Shown piece after piece: positions 18,446 through 27,220 of a DNA stretch of 64,000 nt. The notes beneath the pieces are model-generated. The model ran no database searches. It was not told where the DNA came from and saw nothing but the letters and a program-made list of their open reading frames with translations. The translations under genes and the position numbers were made by a program. The number at the start of each line of letters is the position of its first letter. Position 1 is the stretch's first letter. Source of the DNA: Palsa-504 sp963800415 (GTDB lineage Bacteria; Actinomycetota; Actinomycetes; Streptosporangiales; Streptosporangiaceae); contig CAWDBS010000040.1 of NCBI GenBank assembly GCA_963800415.1, positions 62,001-126,000 of the forward strand, read 5' to 3'.

Positions 18446-19157
18446 GTGTCCAGGTACCAGCGCTGGAATGCCCTGCTCGACCTGCTGCCCGGCGACGGGC
18501 AGCTCACCGTGGCCGAAGCCGCCCAGGCGCTGGGCGTATCCGAGGCCACCATCCGCCGTGACCTGGATCAGCTGGCCAAGCAGCAGCTGGTGACCAGGAC
18601 CCGCGGCGGCGCCATGGCCGGTCACGTCTCCTACGACCTGCCGCTGCGGTATAAGACCGCGCGGCACGCCCCGGAGAAACAGCGCATCGGCCGCGCGGCC
18701 GCCGGCCTCGTCGCCCGGGGTCGTCCGTGGCGCTGAACGGCGGCACCACCACCAGCGAGGTCGCCCGGGCTCTGGCCACCCGGCCTGACCTGCAAGATGG
18801 CACCGGGTCGCCGGCCATCACGGTGGTGACGAACGCGATGAACATCGCCAACGAACTCGCCGTCCGCCAGCACATCAAGATCGTGGTGACCGGCGGGGTG
18901 ACGCGCGGCCAGTCGTACGAGCTGATCGGCCCGCTCGCCTCCCTGGTCCTGGCCGAACTGACCCTGGACTGGGCCATCCTCGGTGTCGACGCGCTGGACC
19001 CGCGGACCGGGGCGACCGCCCATCACGAGGGCGAGGCCAGCATCAATCACCTCATGGCCACCCGCGCGGAGCAGTGATGATCGTGGCTGACAGCTCCGCT
19101 CGGCCGCCCTGCTGCTCGTATAAGGCATGTATCGATCAGAAACTGCACAAGATGTGA
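18446..19157 (+). pseudogene. DeoR-family regulator, frameshifted twice
   Basis: From GTG 18446 the product is VSRYQRWNALLDLLPGDG with a clear DeoR helix-turn-helix (LTVAEAAQALGVSEATIRRD). At a GGGG tract near 18719 the frame is lost and resumes as SSVALNGGTTTSEVARAL in the next frame. Near 19074 it is lost again (MATRAEQ, then VMIVADSSA) and it ends at 19157 after a non-homologous tail, about 40 residues short. The DeoR sugar-phosphate sensor domain is recognisable. It lies just upstream of the SIS and nagA genes and would normally control them. Confidence 0.75.
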
Positions 19158-19172
19158 TCGATGGGGGCCGTG

Positions 19173-20081
19173 ATGAGCTATCTGACTGACGAGATCGCCA
19201 GCCAGCCCGAATGCTGGTCCAAGGCGATCGAGATGGCGGGTTCGGCGGAATCTGCGCTGCCCGGGCCGGGGGAGCGGGTCGCCGCGATCGGCTGCGGCTC
19301 GTCGCTCAACGTCGCGCGCTGTTACGCGGCCCTGCGCGAGGCCGCGGGCCAGGGCCAGACCGACGCCTTCCCCGCGTCTGAGGTGCCTGCCACCCGGCAA
19401 TACGACCGCCTGGTGTATATCTCCCGCACCGGCACCACCACCGAAGTGCTCGACGCCCTCCGCCGCGCGCCGCAGGACACGCCGACGACTGCCGTCACCG
19501 CCGTCCTGGACGCGGCGCTCGCCCGTGCGGCCCGCCACGTGGTGCTGCTCGATTTCGCCGACGAGCGTTCGGTGGTATCCAGCCGGTTCATCACAAGTTC
19601 TATCGTGCTTCTCCGGGCGCATCTAGCGGCTTGTCCCGGCGTCCGGGCCGGTCTTGGGGCGGACGTCCGCGCCTTGCCCGGCGCTGCCGCCCGTGAGGTG
19701 GCGCGCCCGCTGCCACCGGAACTCACCGAACGGACCGAGTTCACCTTCCTCGGCCGGGGCTGGGCCGCCGCGGTGGCCGCCGAGGCGGCACTGAAACTGC
19801 GCGAGGCCTCGCGCACCTGGGCCGAGTCGTACCCGGCGATGGAGTACCGGCACGGCCCGATCAGCGTCAGCGACGAGAACACCGTGGTGTGGGCTCTCGG
19901 TGAGGTGCCGGCCGATCTGCTCGCCGACGCCCGCCGCACCGGAGCCACCGTAATCGCCTCGGACACCGACCCGCTCGCCGCGCTGATCGGAGCGCAGCGG
20001 CTCGCCGTTGCGCTCGCCGGGCGGAAGGGCATCGACCCGGACCAGCCCCGAGCCCTGTCGCGTTCTGTCATCCTGGCGTGA
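19173..20081 (+). CDS. SIS-domain sugar isomerase/deaminase-like protein
   Basis: This ~302-residue protein has two SIS domains: AAIGCGSSLNVARCYAALRE and LVYISRTGTTTEVLDAL in the first, and FLGRGWAAAVAAEAALKLRE plus EYRHGPIS in the second. This resembles the isomerase half of glucosamine-6-phosphate synthase and AgaS-type amino-sugar deaminases. The glutaminase domain is absent, so a catabolic keto/aldose isomerase or deaminase role is likely. The ATG at 19173 begins the typical MSYLTDEIASQPECW; an ATG at 19161 is also possible. It overlaps nagA by one base. Confidence 0.85.
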   Translation: MSYLTDEIASQPECWSKAIEMAGSAESALPGPGERVAAIGCGSSLNVARCYAALREAAGQGQTDAFPASEVPATRQYDRLVYISRTGTTTEVLDALRRAPQDTPTTAVTAVLDAALARAARHVVLLDFADERSVVSSRFITSSIVLLRAHLAACPGVRAGLGADVRALPGAAAREVARPLPPELTERTEFTFLGRGWAAAVAAEAALKLREASRTWAESYPAMEYRHGPISVSDENTVVWALGEVPADLLADARRTGATVIASDTDPLAALIGAQRLAVALAGRKGIDPDQPRALSRSVILA

Positions 20082-21289
20082 TGCACCCGGCCCCGGCTCC
20101 CGCCCGGGCCCTGCCACCGTTCCGCCTGCTGACCGGTGGCCGTGTGGTGACGCCCGAAGGGGTGCTCAGCCCCGGCTGGATCCGGCTGGCCGGGAACCTG
20201 ATCGACGCGGTCGGGCCAGGCCAGGCGACCGAACGATTGCCGCTCGGGATTCCCGTCACTGACCTGCACGGATCCTGGGTGCTGCCCGGATTCGTCGATA
20301 TGCACGTGCACGGGGGCGGCGGCACGTCGTTTACCGAGGGACCGGTCGGCGACGCCAGGCGCGCCGCGGAGTTCCACCGTCGGCACGGCAGCACGACCAT
20401 CGTGGCCAGCCTGGTCACCGCGCCCCTCGCCGACCTCGAGGCCAGGGCCGCGATGCTGGCCGGACTGGCCCGCGAGGGCGTCATCGCCGGCATCCACCTG
20501 GAGGGGCCGTTTCTCTCCGCGGCCAGGTGCGGCGCCCAGGATCCGCGGCACATGATCGCTCCCGACGTCGCCGCCTTCGAGCGCCTGCACGCGGCGGCCG
20601 CGGGTCAGCTGCGCGTCATCACCGTCGCCCCCGAACTTCCCGGGTCGGCCGCCCTGATCAAGGCGGCGGTCCGGGCCGGCGTCATCGCCGCCGTCGGCCA
20701 TACCGACGCCACCGCGGACATCACCTCGGCGGCCGTCGACGCCGGCGCGAGCCATGCGACGCACCTGTTCAACGGCATGCGGCCGCTGCATCACCGCGAG
20801 CCGGGGCCGGTCGGCGCGCTGCTCGACCGGGACGAGGTCACCTGCGAGGTGATCGCCGACGGCGTGCACCTGCACGACACCGCGATCCGCCTCGCGGCCC
20901 GCGCGTCCGGCCGGGGGCGGCTAGTCCTGATCACCGACGCGATGGCGGCGGCCGGGATGCCGGACGGCAGCTACCGGCTCGGGTCGATGCGCGTCGACGT
21001 GGCCGGGGGAGTGGCGCGCCTCGCCGGAGACGCCGAGCCCGGTACGGCTGGCGCGATCGCCGGCTCGACCGCCACCATGGCCAGCGTCGTCCGGCATGCC
21101 ATCGCCGCGGGCCTGCCGGTCACCGACGTGGCCGCCGCGGCGAGCAGCACTCCGGCCCGCGTGCTCGGCCTCGACGACCGCACCGGCGCCCTGCGCGCGG
21201 GCCTGGACGCGGACCTGGTCGTCTGCGACGAGGAGTTCCGGCTGCGCGCGGTGATGCGGCACGGCGAGTGGCTCGGCGGACAGCCCTAG
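20081..21289 (+). CDS. nagA: N-acetylglucosamine-6-phosphate deacetylase
   Basis: This ~402-residue amidohydrolase would remove acetate from GlcNAc-6-P, feeding glucosamine-6-P to the SIS protein. Metal and active-site motifs are DMHVHGGGG, IHLEGPFLS, AVGHTDAT, ATHLFNGM and ITDAMAAAG. The ATG overlaps the SIS stop as TGATG (a GTG at 20078 is an in-frame alternative), so it is translationally coupled. With the damaged DeoR gene upstream this forms an amino-sugar catabolic operon. Confidence 0.92.
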   Translation: MHPAPAPARALPPFRLLTGGRVVTPEGVLSPGWIRLAGNLIDAVGPGQATERLPLGIPVTDLHGSWVLPGFVDMHVHGGGGTSFTEGPVGDARRAAEFHRRHGSTTIVASLVTAPLADLEARAAMLAGLAREGVIAGIHLEGPFLSAARCGAQDPRHMIAPDVAAFERLHAAAAGQLRVITVAPELPGSAALIKAAVRAGVIAAVGHTDATADITSAAVDAGASHATHLFNGMRPLHHREPGPVGALLDRDEVTCEVIADGVHLHDTAIRLAARASGRGRLVLITDAMAAAGMPDGSYRLGSMRVDVAGGVARLAGDAEPGTAGAIAGSTATMASVVRHAIAAGLPVTDVAAAASSTPARVLGLDDRTGALRAGLDADLVVCDEEFRLRAVMRHGEWLGGQP

Positions 21290-21302
21290 ATCCCGGCCGG
21301 GA

Positions 21303-22070
21303 TCAGCCCTGCGCGCGGACCGAACCGGTGAGCTGCCCGCTCGTCGCGCGGACCTCGCACACCACCGTGCGCTCGTCGGCCCGCCAGGCGGCCTGGTTCG
21401 GGTAGACGTATTCCTGGGTCAGGTCGGCGGTCGCGAACTGCGGGTTCAGATAGCTGTCGAACCGGCTTGCGCAGCCGTTGCTCGCGTCCAGCTGCACCGC
21501 CGAGTCGCCGGGCCAGGCCGCGGCCGGCAAGCTGAACGTGGCGAACACCTCGGCGTCGTGCGGCCGCCCGCAGGACAGCACGGTGACGGTGAGAGCGTTC
21601 GCGCCGGAGTTAATGCACTGACCCGGCCGCAGCCCGAACACGGCGGCCGGCCGGTAGGTGACCACCGTCTTGGGCCGGAACCCGTGCGTGACCACGGCCA
21701 GCACGCCCACCGCCACCCCGACGAGGGCGATGATCCCGACGATGATGCCGACCACCGCGAGCGGACTGACATCCCGGCGTTTTACCTCAGCGTCCCAGTC
21801 GGCCTCGGCCGACTCCGATTTCTCATACCCGGCCTCCGCGGTCTCCTCTTCGGCCGGCGCCGCTTCCGCATCGGCATGCTCCGCTTCCGCGAGCCCTGCT
21901 GCCGCGAGTTCTCCGCCCGGGACAGTTGCCAGTTCCCCCTCAGCAGGCTGGACCGGTTCCGCCTCAGCCGGCTGCACCTCGGCGAGCTGCACCTGTGCCA
22001 CCCCGACGTCCGCCGGCTCAGCCTCCGGCTCCTGAGGAAGCCCCTCGTTCACCCCCGTCGGCGCGGCCAT
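21303..22070 (-). CDS. Septum-formation-type membrane protein
   Basis: This 255-residue protein has an acidic, Ala/Glu/Pro-rich cytoplasmic ~125 residues with loose AEAEPA/AEVQPA repeats, one membrane segment (LAVVGIIVGIIALVGVAVGV) and an extracellular domain with GQCIN, VLSCGRPHDAEVF, NGCASRF and TVVCEV. These cysteine positions match the 'septum formation' family of actinomycetes, whose precise role is unknown. The ATG at 22070 has GGAGGG upstream; the longer frame was rejected. Confidence 0.8.
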   Translation of the reverse strand: MAAPTGVNEGLPQEPEAEPADVGVAQVQLAEVQPAEAEPVQPAEGELATVPGGELAAAGLAEAEHADAEAAPAEEETAEAGYEKSESAEADWDAEVKRRDVSPLAVVGIIVGIIALVGVAVGVLAVVTHGFRPKTVVTYRPAAVFGLRPGQCINSGANALTVTVLSCGRPHDAEVFATFSLPAAAWPGDSAVQLDASNGCASRFDSYLNPQFATADLTQEYVYPNQAAWRADERTVVCEVRATSGQLTGSVRAQG

Positions 22071-22303
22071 CCGCCCTCCATCACGCAGTGCCCGCCGCGG
22101 CCGGCCCCGCTGCGCCGGCTCGCTGGTCAGACGGCGCACGACCAAGATCGCGAAGTGCGCCTTGCTCCCTCTACTTCCCCCGTATTTAATAACGACACAT
22201 CGGGGCAAATGTTCTTTGGGACCTGCTCGTACGCCGGTCGGCCGGCGAGCGTCGATTTGTCCGCTGAGCAGGCCGGGTCCGGGTCGGCAGTACCCTGGGC
22301 GAC

Positions 22304-22498
22304 GTGCGGCTGACGGAATTCTGGAACCGGATGAGAGCGCAATTCGGCGACGCTTACGCGCAGAGCGTGGCCAAGGACTTCGTGTTCGACCAACTCGGCG
22401 GCCGCACCGTAGACCGCGCCCTGGCGGACGGAGTAGACGCCAAGGTCGTCTGGCGGGCGGTCGCCGACACCTTCAAGGTGCCTGAGAACCTGCGCTAA
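22304..22498 (+). CDS. DUF3046 protein
   Basis: This 64-residue protein reads VRLTEFWNRMRAQFGDAYAQ and ends in VPENLR. This DUF3046 pattern is well conserved next to recA in actinomycetes. The start is GTG. Its function is unknown. It is transcribed toward recA but separated from it by the opposite-strand PPOX gene. Confidence 0.85.
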   Translation: MRLTEFWNRMRAQFGDAYAQSVAKDFVFDQLGGRTVDRALADGVDAKVVWRAVADTFKVPENLR

Positions 22499-22621
22499 CC
22501 GCACCAGCAGCCCAGGCCCGAACTCTCATCCCGGGCACCACACCATGCCCTCCGCGGCGCCACCAAGCGAGGCCCCGTTGCACATGGATGCGGCACCCTA
22601 CTGACTCTTCGGGCAGGCGCG

Positions 22622-23023
22622 TCAGCGGCCGAGCAGGCGCGGGGTGTTGACCTTGTCCGGCGCGACCTTGAGGATCACGCGGCCGTACGGGCCGACCGGC
22701 GGGGCGTAGTCCCGCCCGGTGTACTTGCGGGACAGGTCGTCGATGTGCCGCCGGGCCTCGTCGCCGGTGACGGTCTCGACCACGTGTCCCCGGACCTCGG
22801 CCCAGTCGTAGGGGTCCTCGCCGTGGATCAGCACGGTGATGCGCGGGTCGCGGGCGACGTTCCTGGCTCGCTGCCGCTGCGGTTCGGTGTTGACCAGGAC
22901 GTGCTCGTCGTCGGCGTCGACCCAGGTGAGCAGCGCCTGCGGCTGGCCGCTCGGCATCAGGGTCACCACCGTGGCCAGGTTCTTGCCCTTAGCGAGCCGG
23001 GTTACGTCCTCGTCGAGCGGCAT
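22622..23023 (-). CDS. PPOX-class F420-dependent oxidoreductase
   Basis: This 133-residue split-barrel flavin/F420-binding protein reads MPLDEDVTRLAKGKNLATVVT, followed by QALLTWVDADDEHVLVNTE, RNVARDPRITVLI and YTGRDYAPP. The family reduces varied substrates with deazaflavin F420H2 or binds biliverdin or haem. The ATG at 23023 follows AAGGAGATCAGGG; an in-frame start at 23074 has no comparable site. It is divergent from recA. Confidence 0.82.
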   Translation of the reverse strand: MPLDEDVTRLAKGKNLATVVTLMPSGQPQALLTWVDADDEHVLVNTEPQRQRARNVARDPRITVLIHGEDPYDWAEVRGHVVETVTGDEARRHIDDLSRKYTGRDYAPPVGPYGRVILKVAPDKVNTPRLLGR

Positions 23024-23210
23024 CCCTGATCTCCTTGTGCTGGCGGGTCTGGCTGCTGCCGATGCTAGCCCCACCGCCCGTCCCGGCCGACCCCAGGTTC
23101 AGGCCCTGGCTCAGGCTCAGGTCCTGAACCCCCCAGTCCTTGAATCCCCAGGACCGCGCGGGCCTGCATTTTCCGGATTTCTGGCACCGCTTTCGGCGTG
23201 TCGCCCATGA

Positions 23211-23234
23211 TCGAATACACGTTCGCTCTATAGT
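23211..23234 (+). promoter_or_regulatory. LexA/SOS box and -10 of recA
   Basis: TCGAAT-ACAC-GTTCGC (23211-23226) matches the actinobacterial SOS box TCGAAC-N4-GTTCGA at 10 of 12 positions, and TATAGT (23229-23234) is a good -10 just downstream. Binding of LexA would cover the promoter spacer. The remainder of the 429-nt gap has a ~210-nt leader and, at 23098-23131, an imperfect inverted repeat (TTCAGGCCCTG / CAGGTCCTGAA). Confidence 0.8.
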
Positions 23235-23452
23235 GGTCGAGTGGCGGTGATCACTGGCTTCGCAAGGCCGGGGAAAACGGCCGCGAAGATCCCCCGGGCC
23301 GGGCGCCGCGCGGTGCGAGGCAGAAATGTCAGTGGCGGCGCATAGCGTGTCCACCGATGACCGCCGGGGGATGTCCGGCGGGACCGAAACTCAGACGACC
23401 TGGGCGGTGCGGGAGGTGCCCGCAGGCCCCTAAACCCGGCAGGGAGTCCCCC

Positions 23453-26400
23453 ATGGCAGTAAACAGCAAGTCGAGCCCGGAGCGGGCGGGCGACAGGGAG
23501 AAGGCCCTGGAGACCGCTCTCCTCCAGATCGAGCGGCAGTTCGGCAAGGGCTCGGTCATGCGCCTCGGCGAGGAGACGCGGGTTCCGGTCGAGGTGATCC
23601 CGACCGGTTCGATCGCGCTGGACGTGGCGCTGGGCCTCGGCGGCCTGCCGCGCGGCCGCATCGTCGAGATATACGGACCTGAGAGCAGCGGCAAGTGCCT
23701 GACAGTTGACACCTACGTGTGGTCCGATCGAGGGCTGGAGACAATAGCCGAAGTCTTCGAGCGCGCGGGCATGAAGGCGAGTTGTACGTCACGCGTTACC
23801 GACGTCAGCGAGTCTGGTATCCGCCTCGTCAATGAGAAGGGCGAGCTCGAGACCGTCGTCGCCCTGACGCACAACAACCGCAAGCCGGTTCTCCGGTTGA
23901 AGCTACGGTCGGGGCGGACCGTTAGCGTCACTCACAACCATCCGCTCCGGGTCGTCAGCGACCGCGGGTTCATCGTGTGGCGCAAGGCCGGGGAAGTGCA
24001 CGTAGGCGACACAGTTGTCTCTGCCGAGTTCGGTGCCGTAGAGGCCGCGGCCGGTGACAGGCTCAGCGAGGACGAGGCTGTCCTGCTGGGGTATCTCGTA
24101 GCAGAAGGCACTCTTTGCTACGACTACTCGATCAGGTTCACCAACTGGGATCCTGAGGTGAGCGGCGAATTCACCCGGCTCATGGAGCACATCGCCGGAG
24201 TTCCGGTTCGCAACTACGGCAATAAAGAGTTCGTCGCCCCGGGCAAGAAAATCCGGGACCGGTTCGCGAAAGAATACGGTCTCGATTACGTTAAAGCAGC
24301 AGGCAAGAAAGTCCCCGCCTGCGTGCGGGTATCCGGGCACAAGGCGCAGCGCGCCTTCCTTTCAGCACTCTTCGAAGGTGACGGGTGGATTGACCCTACA
24401 TCAACGATCGGGCTGGGCACCGCGTCCGAGGAACTGGCCCGGCAAGTCCAGCTGATGCTCTACGGGCTGGGAATTCCGGCGACCGTCTCGTCGAAATACA
24501 ACGCGAAGTATGAGCGTGACTACTGGTCGGTGACCGTAAATCCCGCGGTAGTCGGCCGGTTCCTGTCCGAAGTAGGGTTCCGCTCTGCTCGGCGAAAGGC
24601 GCAAGTCGAGAAGTGCTTCAAGTTGTCACCCCGGGACCCGCAGTTCGAGAACATCCCGCACCTGGCAGGTCTGCTCCGAGACCTGCGTGATGATTGTGGC
24701 GGCGACAGGGGATTCGACAAGGCCGCAGGCGACATCTTCCGCAGGGACATGTCTCTCTCGTGCTCTCGGCAGCGCCTGTCGAAGATCGTCGAATGGTGTG
24801 ACCGGCAGGAAGACCGGTTCTCGGCCGGAGCCAAGACGATCGTGGAGTATCTGCGGATGCTCTCAGGACTTCCGTACACCTACGAGGAGGTTGTCGCGAT
24901 CGAGGACGGAGGGCTTCAGCCGACCTTCGATGTAGTCCTCCCTCGTACCCACAGTTTCGTCGCCAACGGAATGCTGTCCCACAACACGACCGTGGCGTTG
25001 CACGCCGTGGCCAACGCGCAGAAAGCGGGCGGCATCGCGGCGTTCATCGACGCCGAGCACGCGCTGGACCCGGACTACGCCAAGAAGCTCGGCTGCGACA
25101 CCGACGCGCTGCTGGTTTCCCAGCCCGACACGGGCGAGCAGGCGCTGGAGATCGCGGACATGCTCATCAGGTCCGGCGCCATCAACATCGTCGTCATCAA
25201 CTCGGTCGCCGCGCTCGTGCCGAAGGCGGAGATCGAGGGCGAGATGGGGGACAGTCACGTCGGTCTCCAGGCGCGGCTCATGTCCCAGGCCCTGCGCAAG
25301 ATCACCGGCGCGCTGAGCCAGACCAAGACCACGGCGATCTTCATCAACCAGCTGCGGGAAAAGGTAGGAGTCCTCTTCGGCTCGCCCGAGACCACCTCGG
25401 GCGGAAAGGCGCTCAAGTTCTATGCTTCCGTCCGCCTCGACGTACGACGGATCGAGACGCTGAAGGACGGTACGGAATCCGTCGGCAACCGCACCCGCGT
25501 CAAGGTCGTGAAGAACAAGTGCCTCGCCGAGGGGACACGGGTCTTCGACCCGGCGACCGGGCTGACTCACCGGATCGAGGAGATCGTCGACGGGCGGCTT
25601 CCGGTTCACGTCGTGTCCGCTGACAAGAACGGCGAGTTGAGCGTGCGCGAGGTCCGGTCCTGGTTCGACCAGGGCGAGCAGGAGGTTATCGGCCTCAGGC
25701 TGCGGGACAACACCGAGCTGTGGGTAACGCCGGACCACAAGATCCTGACCGAGCGCGGCTGGCGCCTGGCGGGGGAACTCGCCCGCGGCGACCGGGTAGC
25801 GCGGCCGCGCAGCTTCCTGGGCTTCGGCTCGGACGAGCCGATGCCGCCCGAGCACGCCCGGCTGCTCGGCTACCTCATCGGCGACGGTTACGTGGGCGGG
25901 AAGACGCCAATCCACTTCATCAACGTGGAGGAATCCTTGCAGCAGGACGCGGCAAGGATCGCAACCACGCTGGGTTGCGAGGCAAAACCCACGGGAAACC
26001 CTGGTGAGGTAGCCCTTTCGCACCTGCCGGGAGAGAAGAACGGTGTCCTCGAACTCTGCCGCCGGGCCGGGATCCACGGGTGCCTGGCACCAGGGAAGAA
26101 GGCACCGCCGGAGTTCTTCGGGCCTGAGGTCTCGGCGGAAGTCGTAGGCAATCTCATCTTCGGGCTCTTCGAATCCGATGGTCATGTCTCCCGAGAGCAG
26201 ACAGGCGGAATCCGGATCGGCTTCACGACGACATCGGAGCAGCTCGCCCAGCAGATTCACTGGCTCCTGCTGCGGTGGGGCATCGGCAGCGGTATCCAGC
26301 GGCGCGACCCGCACGCACAGCGAGGCGGCATCATCAAGGGCCGCCGGATATCCGGTAAGCGACCTACGTGGGAGGTGCGGGTCTCCGGCGTGGACAACGT

Positions 26401-27217
26401 CTCAGCTTTCGCCGACGCCATCCCGATGTGGGGACCACGTGGTCAGGTGGTGACGCGGGAACTCGCTGCCCTCGATAAGCGCCACCGCGGATCGCAGCGA
26501 ATCTACCTGTCCGGGGATATCGCCGAGCCCGTGCTCAGCCACCTGGAGCAGCGGGGCGTGACCCCGCTGCTCGCGGCCCAGATGATCGGCGACAGCGCGG
26601 GGGACCCGCGGGGCGGCATGAAGGTCGTGCTCGGCAACCCGCGCATGCGCCGCGACCGGCTGCAGCGGCTGGCCGACGCGCTCGACGACCCGTTCCTCGA
26701 CCAGATCCTGGCCGATCAGCTCTGGTTCTCCCGGATTCGTGAGATCCTGCCCGCCCGCCGGGCTCGCACCTTCGATGTGGAAGCGTCGGACCTGCATAAC
26801 CTGGTCGCGGAGGACGTAATCGTCCACAACTGCGCCCCACCCTTCCGCAGCGCGGAATTCGATATTCTTTACGGTATCGGGATCAGCCGCGAGGGCAGCC
26901 TTATCGACATGGGCGTGGAGCAGGGGTTCGTGCGCAAGTCCGGTGCCTGGTACACCTACGAGGGCGACCAGCTCGGCCAGGGCAAGGAGAACGCTCGCAA
27001 CTTCCTGCGCGACAACCCCGACATAGCTAACGAGATCGAGAAGCGGATCAAGGAGAAGCTCGGCGTAGGCCCGCGCCTCGACGCCGAGGCCAGCGCCACC
27101 AACGGCAACGCCAGCAACGGCAATCCCAGTAACGCCAGCAGCGCCAGCGGCCGCCCGGCCGGCAATGGTGCCCCGCCGTCCCGGGCCGCCGTCACCATCC
27201 CGGGTGTCGCGGTCTAG
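23453..27217 (+). CDS. recA: RecA recombinase precursor with two inteins
   Basis: The precursor is 1,254 residues; removing two inteins leaves 387, a normal RecA. The first extein runs from MAVNSKSSPERAGDREKALE to GPESSGK (Walker A up to Lys81). The second starts TTVALHAVANAQ and includes INQLREKVGVLFGSPETTSG. The third starts CAPPFRSAEFDILYG and ends in an Asn/Ser/Gly-rich tail. RecA drives strand exchange and LexA autocleavage. The ATG at 23453 follows AGGGAGT; the frame is open upstream but without a better start. Both inteins must splice, because one divides the ATP site and the other the C-terminal part of the core. Confidence 0.97.
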   Translation: MAVNSKSSPERAGDREKALETALLQIERQFGKGSVMRLGEETRVPVEVIPTGSIALDVALGLGGLPRGRIVEIYGPESSGKCLTVDTYVWSDRGLETIAEVFERAGMKASCTSRVTDVSESGIRLVNEKGELETVVALTHNNRKPVLRLKLRSGRTVSVTHNHPLRVVSDRGFIVWRKAGEVHVGDTVVSAEFGAVEAAAGDRLSEDEAVLLGYLVAEGTLCYDYSIRFTNWDPEVSGEFTRLMEHIAGVPVRNYGNKEFVAPGKKIRDRFAKEYGLDYVKAAGKKVPACVRVSGHKAQRAFLSALFEGDGWIDPTSTIGLGTASEELARQVQLMLYGLGIPATVSSKYNAKYERDYWSVTVNPAVVGRFLSEVGFRSARRKAQVEKCFKLSPRDPQFENIPHLAGLLRDLRDDCGGDRGFDKAAGDIFRRDMSLSCSRQRLSKIVEWCDRQEDRFSAGAKTIVEYLRMLSGLPYTYEEVVAIEDGGLQPTFDVVLPRTHSFVANGMLSHNTTVALHAVANAQKAGGIAAFIDAEHALDPDYAKKLGCDTDALLVSQPDTGEQALEIADMLIRSGAINIVVINSVAALVPKAEIEGEMGDSHVGLQARLMSQALRKITGALSQTKTTAIFINQLREKVGVLFGSPETTSGGKALKFYASVRLDVRRIETLKDGTESVGNRTRVKVVKNKCLAEGTRVFDPATGLTHRIEEIVDGRLPVHVVSADKNGELSVREVRSWFDQGEQEVIGLRLRDNTELWVTPDHKILTERGWRLAGELARGDRVARPRSFLGFGSDEPMPPEHARLLGYLIGDGYVGGKTPIHFINVEESLQQDAARIATTLGCEAKPTGNPGEVALSHLPGEKNGVLELCRRAGIHGCLAPGKKAPPEFFGPEVSAEVVGNLIFGLFESDGHVSREQTGGIRIGFTTTSEQLAQQIHWLLLRWGIGSGIQRRDPHAQRGGIIKGRRISGKRPTWEVRVSGVDNVSAFADAIPMWGPRGQVVTRELAALDKRHRGSQRIYLSGDIAEPVLSHLEQRGVTPLLAAQMIGDSAGDPRGGMKVVLGNPRMRRDRLQRLADALDDPFLDQILADQLWFSRIREILPARRARTFDVEASDLHNLVAEDVIVHNCAPPFRSAEFDILYGIGISREGSLIDMGVEQGFVRKSGAWYTYEGDQLGQGKENARNFLRDNPDIANEIEKRIKEKLGVGPRLDAEASATNGNASNGNPSNASSASGRPAGNGAPPSRAAVTIPGVAV
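23696..24985 (+). other. Intein 1 of RecA (inside Walker A)
   Basis: This 430-residue intein (precursor residues 82-511) begins CLTVDTYVWSDRGLE, has the block B motif TVSVTHNHPLRV, and ends FVANGMLSHN, followed by extein Thr. A LAGLIDADG homing endonuclease is present: LLGYLVAEG and LSALFEGDGWID. The insertion lies between Lys and Thr of GPESSGK|TT, so the unspliced protein cannot bind ATP. Codons are visibly richer in A/T and more mixed at third positions than the flanking exteins, which suggests later arrival. Confidence 0.93.
25520..26830 (+). other. Intein 2 of RecA (M. tuberculosis-type site)
   Basis: This 437-residue intein (precursor residues 690-1126) starts CLAEGTRVFDPATGLTHRIE and ends EDVIVHN before extein Cys, after the extein sequence VKVVKNK. 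Both the site and the sequence resemble the M. tuberculosis RecA intein. Block B reads WVTPDHKILTERGW. The homing endonuclease motifs are LLGYLIGDGYVGG and LIFGLFESDGHVS. Base composition is closer to the host than for intein 1. Confidence 0.95.
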
Positions 27218-27220
27218 CCC

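Noticed and set aside
23098..23131. Imperfect hairpin upstream of recA considered as a terminator
   Set aside because: It lies between divergent genes, where neither transcript ends.
23453..27217. Possible insertion of independent genes within recA
   Set aside because: The inserts stay in frame with intein terminal residues (Cys1, His-Asn, then Thr or Cys), so they are inteins, not separate genes.
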